Source: Heterocephalus glaber
Lineage: Eukaryota > Chordata > Mammalia > Rodentia > Bathyergidae
Direction of reading: 5' to 3'
Assembly: GCF_000247695.1 (NCBI RefSeq)
Contig: NW_004624880.1
Location: 3,703,590 to 3,767,589 of the forward strand
Length of the DNA stretch: 64,000 nt
The notes beneath the pieces are model-generated. The model ran no database searches and was not told the origin of the DNA. It saw only the letters and a program-made list of their open reading frames with translations. Shown piece by piece: positions 24,566 to 37,415 of this stretch. Made by a program: the position numbers and the translations under genes. Each line of letters opens with the position of its first letter. Position 1 is the stretch's first letter.

Positions 24566-24880
24566 TACAGTTGTTCTTCCATATCCTCAGGGGGCTTAGT
24601 TTCAGGACCCCACGGATTCTAAACTCTGTGGATGATCAAGTTCCTTATATAAAACAGAGTAGTATTTGCATATAACCTGCCCACATCTTCTATGCATTCT
24701 CAATCATCTCTAGAGTACTTATAATACCTAAGACAATGTAAATGCTATGTAAATAGTTGTCACACACAAGACAAGTGTGTACATGTGCAGTACAGATGCA
24801 ATTGTTTTCCTACCACTTTCAATTTCCAGGTGGCAGAACCATAAATGCAGACCCCACAGATATGGAGGGCTGACTATCAT
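24566..24880. mobile_element. Tigger/pogo-like MITE with terminal inverted repeats
   Basis: Starts TACAGTTGTTCTTCCATATC and ends ATATGGAGGGCTGACTAT, imperfect inverted repeats that begin with a TA target as in Tc1/mariner-type elements. Inner phrases CTTATATAAAACAGAGTAGT, TTTGCATATAACCTGCCCAC and AATGCTATGTAAATAGTTGT recur in a widespread mammalian DNA transposon. No transposase is encoded. Confidence 0.8.
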
Positions 24881-25287
24881 TATTTCCATTTAAGAGAAAA
24901 CAAAAACTAAGACTCTTAGACGAGAATGACTAACCAGGGTCCTATTGCTAGGAGGTTAAAAAAAAATTATGTCACTTTTTTCCAATTCCAATCTAGTCAT
25001 CTTTTCAGAATGCAAGTCACCTACTTGGCGAATGTTCTCTTCTCTGTACTTACATTCCACTGTACACCAAATGCACAGTCCTAGCACTGGAAGAAGTACT
25101 GGCCAGCAAGGAAGAAAAGACCTACTCCAGCAAAGTACAGAGCCTTTCCTGGATTCTCAGCCACTATTCCCACTGTGTACTCGGAGGTGAAACCATTCTC
25201 ACTACCAAAAAGCTCTTTCTTATTTCTCACCAGGAAATAAAACCCATCTCTTGAGTCTTTCACTTTTTAAAGGTTAAGAGTAAGTAC

Positions 25288-25442
25288 AGACCAATCATGG
25301 GGCAGCACGCCTATAATTCCAGCTACTTGGCAGTTTAAAGCTAGCCTAGGCAACTTAGCAAAGTCCTGTCTCAAAAACAAAAAGGGCTCCAGCTGTAGCT
25401 CAGTGGTAGAACAGCCCTGGATTTGATCCCTAGTACTGAGGA
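25288..25442 (+). repeat. B1-dID composite SINE
   Basis: B1-like CACGCCTATAATTCCAGCTA, GCAAAGTCCTGTCTCAAAAA, then ID-like TGTAGCTCAGTGGTAGAACA and TTTGATCCCTAGTACTGAG. Confidence 0.85.
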
Positions 25443-26146
25443 AATGGGTGGGGCTAAGTACATAAGGGTCCATCTTGTACCTGAAAGCAATTACAGGTTG
25501 CTCATCAACTAGCCTAGTCTTCTCCAGGTTGAACAATTCCAACATTGTATTTCTGTCCATCCCCATAATTCTAATTTCTATTTGATTGACACAGACCATA
25601 AGCACCATAGGGCAAACACCAGGCTCAGGGCTGGAGCAGTTATCCACTTGTCTCTACCCAGAACAGCACACAAAAGGCCTTGACCATGCTAAGTTAAACT
25701 TCAGCAGGCTGATGGCTTTGTGGACTTCACACTGCACCCACAAATATGAGTTACACTCAGGTTATCTTTGTTCACAGCAGCAAGATACTGCTGACTCACT
25801 GTCCACTGTCATCTTCAGGTAAACTGGGGCTGACACCCCATACGTACTCCCTCTTCTGGTGCTTCCACAGTTTGTTTCCATCCAGACACAGATTTCTGCA
25901 CTAATTAGTCCTCTCTGACCTCAATATGACACCGTTCCCTGTCCAACAAAATTTAACGTGGGAAGAGTTACTAAGCTGCCCATAGTTGCTAGTTACATCA
26001 TTTTCTTTCCTACAATGATGGTCCTCTGAAGTGAATAGTTTAAAATTATTTTCCTTGTACTTTAACACTATATAATGATAATGGGGCGGGGGGGGACTAA
26101 AATGTACAGAGAACAGCTCCACATCTGGCACGATTCCTAGTCTTGT

Positions 26147-26338
26147 TTAGCACTGCTTCTCAAAATTTAATGTGCTTACAAATTACCACCCAGCAGGACA
26201 CTGGCCAAATGTAGATTCTGATTCAAAAGGTCTGGGTGGGACCTGAGATTATGTATTTCTAAACAGCTCCCAGAACATCCTCATATGGCTGATTCACACA
26301 ACACACTATTGGTAGCAAGGTTTTTCAAGTACTGTCTT
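26147..26338 (+). mobile_element. MER5-type hAT MITE
   Basis: CTGCTTCTCAAAATTTAATG, TGATTCAAAAGGTCTGGGTG, GGACCTGAGATTATGTATTT and CTAAACAGCTCCCAG match the MER5A layout. The ends are decayed. Confidence 0.7.
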
Positions 26339-26345
26339 AGTGACA

Positions 26346-26725
26346 AAATGCTCTAGTTTGAACCTTGAAAGTCTCCCAAGACCCATGTGTTAAAGGCTTG
26401 GTAATGTGAGGGGGAGCTGGTGGATTTTTAAGGGACAGGCCCCCATGGGAAGTCTTTAGATCACTGTGGGTATGTCCTTGAGGGGATTCCAAGGCCCTGG
26501 TCCCCTCCTCACTGTCTTTGTCCCCTGGCTCTTGATGTGTTTTCGTTCCACCGTCCATGCTCCACCACTGCCATCCAGTATACCCACCCAAGACCTAAAA
26601 ACAATGGTGACAACAATCATAGACCAAAATCTTCAAAACTGTGAGCCAAAATAACCTTTTTCTCTTTATGTGTTGATTATTGCAATATTTTGCTACAGCT
26701 ACACAAAGCTGACTAGCACAAAGAC
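26346..26725 (+). mobile_element. LTR, probably MaLR-related
   Basis: TGCTCTAGTTTGAACCTTGA at the start, CATGGGAAGTCTTTAGATCA in the middle, AACTGTGAGCCAAAATAACC and TTTTTCTCTTTATGTGTTGA near the end, then GCTACACAAAGCTGACTAGC. It has the same overall plan as the other MaLR LTRs here, but the subfamily is not recognized. Confidence 0.6.
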
Positions 26726-27008
26726 CAAATAGGAAGGTTTAAAAAAAAAAAAAAACTAGCCCAGGAGCAGATTACCCATGAATGTCAGAGCCAGGATTCC
26801 AACCCAGGTATTCTGATTTCAGATCCTGTGCTCAGCCAGACACCAGCTTCCCGGGGGCTACCAAATTCTGCACTGTTAGCAAGGACTGGCCCTGCAACCT
26901 AGTCAAATTTGGAAGGCACAAATCATAACATCACACCACTGTGGTGTGACTGGTGGGACAAGAGCAGTGAGTTCTATCATTCATCATTCATGCATCTTCT
27001 CTGGCTGA

Positions 27009-27138
27009 TCCTAATTTTTTTTTTTTTCGAGACAGGGTATCACTATGTAGTTCAGGCTGGCCTCGAACTCATGGCAATCCTCCTGGCTCAGCCTCTCAAA
27101 TGTTGGGATCACAGACATGCGTCACCATGCCCAGCAAT
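27009..27138 (-). repeat. B1 SINE, antisense
   Basis: A T12 tail, CGAGACAGGGTATCACTATG, GTAGTTCAGGCTGGCCTCGA and CACAGACATGCGTCACCATG. It lacks the internal duplication. Confidence 0.9.
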
Positions 27139-29740
27139 CCTGATCTTCTGATGGGTAGTATCTCTAAGCAGTAGTTCTTTGGCCAAAGGCTGATGCAACT
27201 AAGAACTTCGCAAATTAAAACACAAGAAAACAGAAATAGGAAATGTCCAAATAAACTACATCTATTGCTTCATTTCATCAACTTTTGGATAAAAATCAGT
27301 TTTAGAGGTGCCATTCCTTATAGAATCACACTGGCACAAGTTCATTAGGTGATAATTACATTTTTTTTTCCTGCTCAAGAGCAAACTCTCTGGGATTCCA
27401 CCTGCTAGACCCATCCTTTTTCATATAGTGAATATGAATGACCTTGGCCATTCCCCACAGTTCACACAGGTCCTTATCTATACAAATTATTTCCCTTCGG
27501 ACTTCTAATGGGGTCTTGGGAACCATCCTTGCAGTCTTTTTTAAAAGAAAATCTGGATTGTTACTGCTCCAACACCACCAACTCTGCCTGTGAGTCACAG
27601 TTTATTTTTGCACTAACTTTTCACATCAGAACATCTCAGTTTCATCTGCCAATTCTTTAACATAGTTTGTATACAGATAGAGGAAATTTCTGCCATCCCT
27701 ATTTATTAACGCTGGGCATTAAATCTCCCTTCTACTTAATCTTTCTTATCTTATATTTCATTTCAAAATAACTAATCACTTCAAATGTTCAATGGACTCT
27801 TAGTATGACACACACAAATATTTAGGCAGAGTAAGAGCTAAGCTGGACAGACTGGCAATAGTTAAAATCACCAACCAGCACTGGTGGGGTGCTAGGACAT
27901 GGGGCTGTCACTGCTGAGCCCAGACAAATGGGTCATTTAGTGATACCGCAGTCTCATACACTGAGTACATGATGGGGTCTTAATCTCATCACCCCCAAGC
28001 TTACACACTGACATGGTCAATAACCCCAAGTGAATCCTTTTTTACGCCTCTAAGCTCCTATTTGTCCAGCAAAACTATGAAATAAGTATTAAGTTGTTTT
28101 ACCCAGCTTGCAAACATTCATTCATTCTTTCATTTATTTTCTGTTCAAAGAATTCTTTTAAAGCATAAAATCCCTATGGAGGATTTCTTAACATGGTATA
28201 GCCCAGAGCTGGGTCCTGTGCCCAAGAAGGGTACATAGAAAGAGTGCTGTTCTGAACACATGCACAGATGCCTACAGAGTGTCATGGGACCAGCAAGCAT
28301 TCATATGTGGCTGCCTGTGACCATAGCTGCTGCTTGTAAACCCTGAGCACATTGAGAAATGAGCCAAAGTCATTGCCCTCAACTACTCTAGCCTGCTGCA
28401 GAGTAGGCCCAGAACCCACACAGGGCAAAGCTACACATCATTACGGCCAGCATTTCTCTGGCCCTCCCTGACTGTGGCTGCCTAATTCAATTGACTAGAA
28501 ACATCCCAAGGCTCCCTCTGGTCACCTTATTTTGAACACAACCAACCCAGATACTAAATATAAAAGAGGAACATCATGGAGACCAAACCTACATTTAAGA
28601 ATTACAAGTGTATCCTTAAGGCTGATGTAAAGTGCCAGCAAATCCATCAGGTTTCCTCTGACCAGAATACAGGGTACCCAATTCTCAGTGTGTTATTCTA
28701 TCCAGGGCCTCACCCTTATCACCATAGCAGACCCCAGTCCAGGGCAGGGAAGGTTCCTCTTGCCCACAAGGAGAAATCTGGAACACAGGCTACAGACTTT
28801 GGACCTCAGGCCAGCTCTGACCCTCTCATCTATTTCACTTGGCCCAGACAGTGTTTGTAAAAATTATACATTAGCTGCCAACTTGGAACTCAGCAGTTTC
28901 ACATAAACATCCAGACCTCTGAGCCTCTCTTGAAAAAAATCAGACCTGGCAACACTGGACCCGGCATCCTAGATGCAACCAGAGCCTAGAACTGGTAAGC
29001 AACAGCCCCTTACTTCTTCCTAACACCTCTACATCACAGAGACCAAGTACCACTTGCCACATTCAAATTAAGACACAGGAATGTTTCTTGACCCTAGATC
29101 TCTATCAAAGCTGGGGAGAGGGCCTCTACTATCCAAGCAGGTCATAGACTTGAAAAAAAATGGGACAAACATTTTTCTGTGTGGATATCAAGAGTGTTGT
29201 GAACTTAGAGCTGGCTTCCTTCCCCTCCTTTACCTGTCTACTCCCTTACAGGCCTTTGAGTTTGTAGCCCTTGTCACTTCTTGGTCTATTGGCTAAGATC
29301 AAGTGAGTCTGTAATGCTTGGACTCCTGTCTTTAAAACACCTAATCTATTAAACATAGCCAGCAGCCAATGGTGGAAATTAAGAAAATGAAAGAATCCAT
29401 TTCAACAGTTCACCCAGCTGTCATAGGTTAGAAGATACTGGCATGTGGAAAAGACCAATTAGGTGGGTGAGAAAATTGTTAAGCAGATACAATAATCCAG
29501 ACCACCTAGCACTTCACAGAAACAATCACACATTGCACAAATCTGCTTAGAACACAGACTGCACCCCTCTGTGTTCAGAAAACATGGGATCTATGTATTA
29601 TTTCCCCGATCCTCTTTGCTGTCCTATAACTCACCCTGCCCATTCTCTATCCACTATTTTTCCTGACATGATAATCCCAAAGAATCAGAAAGGGTATGCT
29701 GAGGGCACCAAGGAGTGCCCAGAGCAACACAAATACTTAC

Positions 29741-29857
29741 ATCACTGCTCTTGGGCCTCGCCAATGCCAGGCTGTCCCGGGCCAAGGCCACAATAACATT
29801 GCTTTTCTCTCCAGCCCAGTGCACCACCATCTGATTGTGGGAGTCATTCAGACTGAC
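29741..29857 (-). CDS. SORL1: SORL1 coding exon 2: VPS10p domain start, residues 96-134
   Basis: Encodes [18 protein letters not shown] through ARPKSSD, 39 codons. This is the first strand set of the VPS10p beta-propeller in the lumenal part of the receptor. The acceptor is a short pyrimidine tract ending CTCTTTCAG. The donor is GTAAGTATTT. Both junctions are phase 0. N99 in the N-D-S triplet is a glycosylation sequon. The reading continues directly from GQ at the end of exon 1 and into VYVSYD of exon 3. As remembered, the segment is almost unchanged from the human protein, which fits strong constraint on the ligand-binding propeller. Confidence 0.96.
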
Positions 29858-30399
29858 CTGAAAGAGACAAACACAGGAATCAGGAACCATGGTTAATGAC
29901 AGCCATACACATTCAAAATCAAATCTCCCCTCCCCTGTCACTCAGAAACGCCAAGATTCTGACATGTAAAACACTGGGGCAGGATGGCCTATTCTCCCCA
30001 CCGTGGATACTCTACCACACCCAAGTTCTCAAGAAGAAACACTAGTCCCCCGGTTACATTTGGTTATATTTTGTGTGTAGCTGGATTGTAGAAAATCTTC
30101 TCAGGATTTCATCCGCATAATCTATTCTTTTGCTTTATTTTCATTCATAGCATCAATCTCGTTACTCTGATCCTACTCCATGTGTGTGACATGCACTTGT
30201 AAGAATGTAAACTGAAACATCCCTCTTATTTAAAAAGAAAAAAGGAAAACTTCACCAGCAGTCAGGAAGGACAGGGAGAAGTGACAGAAGATAGTTATGA
30301 GCTCACAAGAGCAGCTGGACAGTGTGAACAGTGCCTGCCCCACATGCACAAAGCCCTGGGTAAAAAAAGAGAAAAAAGCAGTTGGAGAGAAGTAATGAC

Positions 30400-30648
30400 T
30401 TCTATAGCAAAGTGGGATTACAAAGATTGATAAATGTTAATTGTATAATTCAAAATAGCTAGGAGAGAAGATTTCAAATGTTCTCAACACAAAGAAATGT
30501 AAATGTTTAAGATGATGAAGATGCCAATTACCTGGACATCCCAGTTACCTGATTGTTACACAGTGTATACATCTATTGAAATAGTACATTGTACCCCATA
30601 ATTGTGTAATTATGTGCTAATAAAAATTACCTCAGGTAAAGAAATATT
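30400..30648 (+). repeat. L1 3' end
   Basis: GATGATGAAGATGCCAATTA, CTGATTGTTACACAGTGTAT, TTGTACCCCATAATTGTGTA and GTGCTAATAAAAATTACCTC match the L1 3' terminus. Confidence 0.75.
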
Positions 30649-30737
30649 TTCCAGAAGTCAACAGAAATAACCTTTGGATTATTGCTAACAGTAGTTCCCA
30701 GACTTTTTGTAAACCAGTAAAATAAAAATAGATTAGG

Positions 30738-30829
30738 GGGCCAGGGATTTAGCTCAGTGGTTCCACTGCCTGTCTCGAAAGTGCAAGGTCCAGAGTTCGA
30801 GTCCCAGTACCAAAAAAAAAAAAAAAAAG
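30738..30829 (+). repeat. ID SINE
   Basis: GGCCAGGGATTTAGCTCAGT, GAGTTCGAGTCCCAGTACC and a 17-A tail. AGATTAGG repeats at 30730-30737 and at 30828-30835, overlapping the tail, as a short possible target duplication. Confidence 0.93.
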
Positions 30830-31103
30830 ATTAGGAAGGCCAACGGAGAATTGGATAGTGATTTCTAGTTGACAGGTAAAGACGTTAACAAAAACAGCCA
30901 TGGTGTCAGAAGTTAACAAGCTATTTTCTCAGTTTTCCTCTAATTTACGAGGACACCACAGACTCACCAGGCTTTGTGGCTGCAAGATGAGGCCCTGGGA
31001 TGGAGGGTGGTCAGGGCCACTACAGCCCTGGCCCCCACACAGTCATGTTTTCTTTCCCTATCTGGACCCAGACTGCATTCAAAGGACCCCAAAGTCGTAG
31101 AAC

Positions 31104-31190
31104 AGTGATGGTGAACCTTTCAGAGCTTTCAATGATACAAACAGCCTGATAAGGCATACACGTCATGGGTTTGCTACCAGTGCCCTAGAA
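31104..31190. mobile_element. Possible short hAT MITE
   Basis: ACAGTGATGGTGAACCTTTC resembles the start of a mammalian hAT MITE and ACCAGTGCCCTAG could be its end. Only the left end is convincing. Confidence 0.3.
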
Positions 31191-31630
31191 GATAGCAAAC
31201 CCAGAGGACAGAAGGAGCTTGTGACTCTGAGAAGGTGATCCTCCGACCAGTAACACCTTGAACTTCTCAGAATCAGGAGATCTAGTTATACCACTGAGGT
31301 TTGGGGACTCATTTGTTAAAACTGAGGAAGGACATAATCTCAGAATAAAGGAAAGTTATTTTAGATGGCTATTTTGCCCTTTGGAAAAATAATTACATTA
31401 TTTCCATTTTCCTTATTTCACCATTCCATCTGTTGGCTGTGCCACCTTGAACATATGCTCTTATTTCACTGTTCACTGATGGACACCAGTTCAAGGACAG
31501 GCACTTCAGGACACCTGAGTTATGCATTTCACCTCACCTGTATGGACAACAAATGGATGAGGATAGTAACAAACCTTATGGCAGCTGGTCCATAGCAGGA
31601 CAAAGGTTCCAAATCGGGAGCATGTGCCAT

Positions 31631-31720
31631 GGCTCTTTTTTGTGGGGGGTACCAGGGATGGAACTTGGGACCTTGTGATTGCGAGACAGGGAGCGGAACC
31701 ACTGAGCTAAATCCCCAGTC
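31631..31720 (-). repeat. ID SINE, antisense, 10-bp target-site duplication
   Basis: TGGGGGGTACCAGGGATGGA through ACTGAGCTAAATCCCCAGTC is the reverse complement of an ID. CATGTGCCAT occurs at 31621-31630 and 31721-31730. Confidence 0.95.
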
Positions 31721-32882
31721 CATGTGCCATCTCTTACTGAGCAATCTCAGAGATAAGCATAATCCACCAGCCACCTCAGTTACCTCAGGCAGTCTGGGCA
31801 GAAAAGTGAGCTTTTGGGACTCAGAGATGGCTCTTCAGGGTCAACCTGGACAGTATACCCCACCTCCCCCAGGACCAATTCTTGAACTAATGAAATTCAA
31901 GTCTGGACCAACCTACCCTTAGAGCGTCCTCTTAGCACAGCTCCAAAGCAGAAACCCCTCCCCCATACCTCCTTTTTCCATCCTTCCTTCCCTACCTCCC
32001 CGACCATGCCCTAACTTTCCCCACCTACTCCTTTGGGAGCTCTCAGATGTCACAAGAGGACAAACACCTGGGCCACAAATTTGGCAGCCAGATCAACCAA
32101 GGGACTAATCTATAATGACTCTGTTTTGCACTTTAAGCACCTGCATCTAATTTGATCCAGGATCCAAACTCTTTTGAAAAGCATTTGAAATAAGACCTCT
32201 TCAAAGAAAAAGACCCTTGATATTTTTTAGGAAAACATGCCATCCCAAAAAGTTACTTCTCATTCCTGATAGATAAGTCCAGGCAAGCATCAACAGAGAT
32301 GCGCAAATAAAAATATATAAATTATTTAACCCAGGATGCTACCCGCAGAAAGCAGCTAAGGGAATCTCCCAAGGCTGCTGAAGCCTTCCTCCAACCTTCC
32401 TTCCCTTCCCCCTTTCTCCTTCCAGCTCAGGCTTTTGGGAAGAATCTGGAAGCATTTGTGGATCAGAAGCCCACTAGCACAGGCACCCTGGGAATTCAGG
32501 CTAAAGTCTTCTCCTCTACAAAACTATCCTCACCCTTGGAACCAAACGGGAATAAATAGAGAACTATGTAAAGGTCAGTACAATAAAGGATTAAGAACCT
32601 GCAAGAGCCACGTAAGTTCACTGGGGCCTGGGATGAAAAAGCCCACCAATGTCCAGCCTGGGCATCCTCAAAAGTGTGGTCAAAGCACCCCCTCTGGCAG
32701 GTAACAATCAGATGATGCTTTGAACAGGCTACAAAGGTTTCAGGGATCAGAGTGGGGAAGAGGTCTGAAAACAACTTGCTGGAAGTCTTTCTATGCAGAA
32801 GATATGAGATTTATGAGACCTCCTTCAATCATTCCAACGGGAGAAAGACGAGATGAGCACAAAGACAAGCTTCAAAACATCC

Positions 32883-32959
32883 AAAGGCTTTTTTTTAAAT
32901 AAAGAAAGCCTGCAAAAGGCAAGCTTAGTGAAATACCTCTTTTTTAAAAAAAAGCCTTT
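32883..32959. repeat. Perfect 17-bp inverted repeat, 43-nt loop
   Basis: AAAGGCTTTTTTTTAAA at 32883-32899 and its exact reverse complement at 32943-32959. It could fold as a hairpin in intron 1 RNA. Poly-A/T runs make up much of the arms. Confidence 0.7.
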
Positions 32960-34149
32960 TCTATTAGATGTCTGCGTTTTTCTAAAAGCAGACTGAAAAA
33001 GGGCAGGCTAGTGGAGGGAAAGAAAAATATCCTTGGCAAGAAACAGCATGTCTGAGGGCCACCAGGCACTCACACAAACTGTTCTGCTCCTTGCCTTGGC
33101 AAGAAGTCAGACACATCCTGGTCATGAGAATAACTCCCTGGTGAGTCAGGCTGATCTCCAGGGCAGCCCAGGTGCCCATCCCCCAGAGCACATGACCAGA
33201 ATCAGTTGCAGGAATCAATGCATCCAGAGGATGACAGGAGATTAGCAGACCATCATTTTTATTGAGGCCAAGACATGCAATCTACTCTCTGGCTTCACCT
33301 TCCTCCTCTCCAATTCTAACCCCACAGTCTCAAGGGACCAAGAAACCAGCAACCCAGGGCAGCTCCTGTAACGAACAACAACCCACAGGTCCCCAGCTAG
33401 ACCCTTTACTTAAAGAGGTGGTTTCCTGTTTGTTTGGGTCCCTTTCCCTTCCGGGGATTCCCCTCCTCCAGCCCTCCTCACCACCAGCCTGAGAGCAGCT
33501 GCAGGCCTCTAGATCTCTCAAGCTGTCCTCTCCCACTGTGGCCCCACACATCGATCCAGAAGACTTGGCCCTGGGAGGGCGTGGGAGGAGGTGGGAGTGT
33601 GTCTTTTCTAGGAATATAACCTTGACGTGCAGTCAGTTATAACCACAACCCCAGGGCATGAACAACCTTCCCTCTCCCATCTCTGACTCACAAGCTGGAG
33701 CTTGATAAATGAGACACAATTAATTGAAGCTATAAAGGTGGCAGCAGGGAGGAGCCCGGGGCCTCCTCCCAGAAGGTAAACATATCTCTGATCAGCAACT
33801 GCATCAGGAACCAAGGGCAGGGCCTGGGAGGTACTTCAGGGTTCTCAGAGGTTCACAGGCAGGTCGTTAAAACAATGCCTGGGGTTGCAGGTCTAGGATC
33901 AGAAGCATCTGAGAGACCCCACCCAGCCCTACTGATTCAAAAACCATCTAAATGGAGATCAGGAATAGGTATTTTTTAAAAAGACTCTAGGTATCTCTAG
34001 TGCTGCTTTTTTGGACAACAGTGAATCTAGTCCATTCCTCTCTTTCAGGCTAGACCTATGACTAAATTAGAGGGGCTAGAGTGACCCACTCTTTTTTGAG
34101 AAGGATGGGGAAGAATCTGTCTTTGGGGATTTGGTGTGGCTGTTAAGGC

Positions 34150-34460
34150 TTTATGTTGTACTGATACATGCTTCAGTGTGGATGAATCTCGAAAACAACA
34201 TGCTAAGTGAAAGAAGACAAACACAAAACATCACATATTGCATGATTCCATTTATATGAATTATCCAGGACAGGTGAATCCACAGAGACAGAAAGTAGAT
34301 TAGTGGTTGCCAGGGGAAAGGCAAGAGAAGGGAGTAACTGTAAGGGGTTTTCTTTAAGAGTGATAAAAATATTTTGGAACTATACAGAGCATATACATGT
34401 ACTAAATTCCACTAAATTGTTCTCTTTACAATGGTTAATGTTATGTAAATTCCCCTTTTG
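34150..34460 (+). repeat. Old L1 3' end (L1M type)
   Basis: GTGGATGAATCTCGAAAACA, ATGCTAAGTGAAAGAAGACA, ATTGCATGATTCCATTTATA and AGATTAGTGGTTGCCAGGGG in L1 order. Confidence 0.85.
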
Positions 34461-36484
34461 CCACCTGTGTAGAACACTACACCTTTCAAGTATGGACCCA
34501 GTACCTAGGAACTCCCACTCTTAAGAGGTGCTTCTTTCATTTCATCTCATCTCATCTCCTGTCATCTCAAGCCCTCCGCTACCAATATATGCAGCTAGAA
34601 TGAGTCATAGAGGCAGGCAGGCTGGGGATTGGGTCTCTGGCCAAAGCAATCCTTCAAAACACTGTCAGCAGCATCTGCAGAGCCATAGCATTAGCAGAAG
34701 CCCAGCTGTCCCCAGCTGGAGCGATGACCACAGGCTCAGGGCTGGCGTCCAATGTCCAATGCTAGCTCTCGGGAATCATCACCACTCACACCTTGACATA
34801 CCTCCATCTTTATCAAACCTCACCTCCAACACCTAGTTGTCTCTCAGCTCCCCACCATGCCCTGGAGAGCCACAGAGGTAAAATGATTTGCCTCTTCTTA
34901 TGCAGAGTAGGACAGAGAATCTGCTGCCACCTAATCCTTCAGCTCAGGGCTGTTATAAATAAAAGGAAGGAAATAAATTGCTTGCTGCATGAAGGTACTG
35001 ATTACTCATGCCTTCACTTACCTGTGAAGTATTCACTGAGATCTACTAGGTGCCAGGCACACCCTACAGGCTCTTTAATGATTTCTCAACTGTAAGAATA
35101 CAGAGAACTCTTCTGAGGAAAATTAGGGTTGTAAGTCTGAAACAACCACGAGAAGTTTCCAAGAACACCACTGAAGACTATAAGATCGTTGAAACTTATT
35201 CAGGAAGAAGGGGGCCCTTCATGGAATGGGTCAGAAATGTTCTATTCATTCATTTCTTCTGCTGTTACCTCCTTCTCATTGGTCAAACCAAAGCTCAAGA
35301 TGTCCTAGACACCCCCGGCTTGACGTCCGCATGCCTCCCACACAGCTTCTTTACAGAACACAGTATGAGGCATTACAAACAAGGCAGTCTGGCTCATTTC
35401 TCAGCTGCACTAGCAGTGAAACACAAAGAAGTATTTTTAAAATTCTACAATGAAGTATAAAACAAATATCCTGTCCTTCAACTCTGAGGTCAGGGGCAGC
35501 AGCTAAATCCCCCAAACGATATGGGCCCTGCAGAAAGCAAAGACGGACTCCCCAGGTCCAAGAATAACAAGGTTTTCTCAAAGCATGTGACCTAAATGTG
35601 AGGTATGCAAATCACCTCCCAGTATCCCCTTTCAAGACTGTGGTCTTGCTATATTTAGAAAGCTCATTATCCTCCAGGACTCTCCCCCTCAGGAGAGCTG
35701 AAATCTAGTTTATGAGGGCTCCCAGAAGACATCACAGTTGGAGAATCTCAGCACACAACCTGATTTTATGTTGGCCCAAGGTACTCCCATCACCCACAGA
35801 ACTCATTAACCACTTTCCCGACAAAGCTACACTGCCCATTTTACAGATGAGAAAACCAAAGGAGAATGCCCTTGAACTGAAATTTGGCATTTCAATAGGG
35901 TTTTTTTTTTAAATATGCCTTTTCTTCCTCTTTACCAAAAGGGTAAGAAGCATATTCTCACTGACTTACAGTTCAAAAAGCATCATTCCTCACTGACCTT
36001 TGGCAGGTAGACTTTATATGTCTGCCACACCCTGCAGTTGAGCCAGTCAGTCAGCAATGACGTGCTATTCCAGGCAGGCTCCCTATAAACAGAGCCTCTG
36101 AAAAAATCCACCACAAACACGACTGCCCCTTCACTTACTAGTGGGTAAGAAACAGAAGAAGATGCCAGGGCCACAAGGAAGCTCAGAGAACATCTAGATC
36201 AATTGCTACCTTTTCCTGGTGAGGTTCGGCTCAGAGAGAGATGAGATGTGTGCTCCATCAGAACCTTAAAACACAGGCCCAGTGCTGGTCTAACAGTGCA
36301 GGAAGCACCCCGTAACAGAGATAACTGGCTGCTGAGCACCCTAAGCCATGGCCTGCCGGCCTGCCTTCCACAAGATTCGCCTAGGAACCCAAAGCCATTT
36401 CTATTAGCTCTTAAAACAATTTCAGATCACCTACTCTCCCTGACTCCCCTATTTGGCTCTATAGCTTCACCATAAATAGAGCCT

Positions 36485-36665
36485 CACTTTATTCATTCAG
36501 TAAATATTTATTGAGCACTTACTATAAACCAGATGCTCCACTAGGTATTGGGAAAACAGCAGATTTCTAGGCCCTGTTTCTTCAATTAGTACTGTAGAGG
36601 AAACAAGCATTAAACAAAAAAATTCAACAAATAGTGATTAAGTTCAGTTGTTAAACAGAGAGCTT
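36485..36665 (-). repeat. L2 fragment, antisense
   Basis: TTCATTCAGTAAATATTTAT, TGAGCACTTACTATAAACCA, GGTATTGGGAAAACAGCAGA: the common antisense L2 3' end. Confidence 0.65.
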
Positions 36666-36954
36666 CAGGTGGGGGAGAGAGGGACACTGCAGGGAAAACT
36701 CAACCTATTTGCTGCCTGATAGCATAAAGATGAGGAAGGAAGCAGGAGGGGTGGAGAGGTGGGGAGAGGGAGAAGCCTGAACCTAGGGGCAAGAAGAGCA
36801 GAGTCAGTGATAGGAAGGCCCATGGGACTTGATGCCTTTGGAAAGTTAAAAACCAGTGCATCCAGGACAGCCCAGGAGATAACAGATTACATAGACTTCG
36901 GGGTGGGGCGGGACAATGGGTCACAGCAACAACAACAAAACAAAACCTTTGGAT

Positions 36955-37165
36955 CAGCTGGGCATAGTGGTACACATCTATTATCCCAGCTATTCAGTAG
37001 GCTGAGGAAGGAGAAGTTCAAGGCCAGCTTAAGCAATTTAGTAAAACCTTGTCTCAAAATAAAAAGACAAAAAGGGCTGGAGATGTAGCTCAGGGGTAGA
37101 GCACTGGCTTAGCATGTGTGAGGCACTGCGTTCAACCCCCATCACTGCAAAAAGAAAAAGAAAAG
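36955..37165 (+). repeat. B1-dID composite SINE
   Basis: B1-like CTGGGCATAGTGGTACACAT and AAGTTCAAGGCCAGCTTAAG, linker CAAAATAAAAAGAC, then ID-like GGCTGGAGATGTAGCTCAGG and TGCGTTCAACCCCCATCACT with an A-rich tail. One of the most complete copies. Confidence 0.92.
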
Positions 37166-37194
37166 CTTCAGATCTCTGTTTCAGAGAAAACATT

Positions 37195-37415
37195 CCACTA
37201 TATCACTAGATTATGCAGGAGAGGCAGTGTCATAGAAAATTTGAAGCAAATCAGAGCCCCGGTTTGAATGTCAGTTTCCACAATGCACTAGCTGTCTAAC
37301 TTTGGGTAAGTCACTTCACTTTCTAAGCCACAAGCTACCTCTCTGTGAAATAAGATGCATAATAATTCCTTTCTTCCCAAGTCTGCAGGACTGTTGCTAG
37401 ATGCAAAGGAGATGT
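37195..37415 (+). repeat. MIR SINE
   Basis: TGCACTAGCTGTCTAACTTT, GGGTAAGTCACTTCACTTTC, TCTCTGTGAAATAAGATGCA, CAGGACTGTTGCTAGATGCA follow MIR order. Confidence 0.8.

Larger units (their letters stand above)
22433..29740 (-). other. SORL1 intron 2
   Basis: 7,308 nt with an ID, a MIR, a Tigger-like MITE, a B1-dID, a MER5-type hAT, an LTR and a B1. From 27150 to 29740 I see no repeat or gene signal. Confidence 0.8.
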
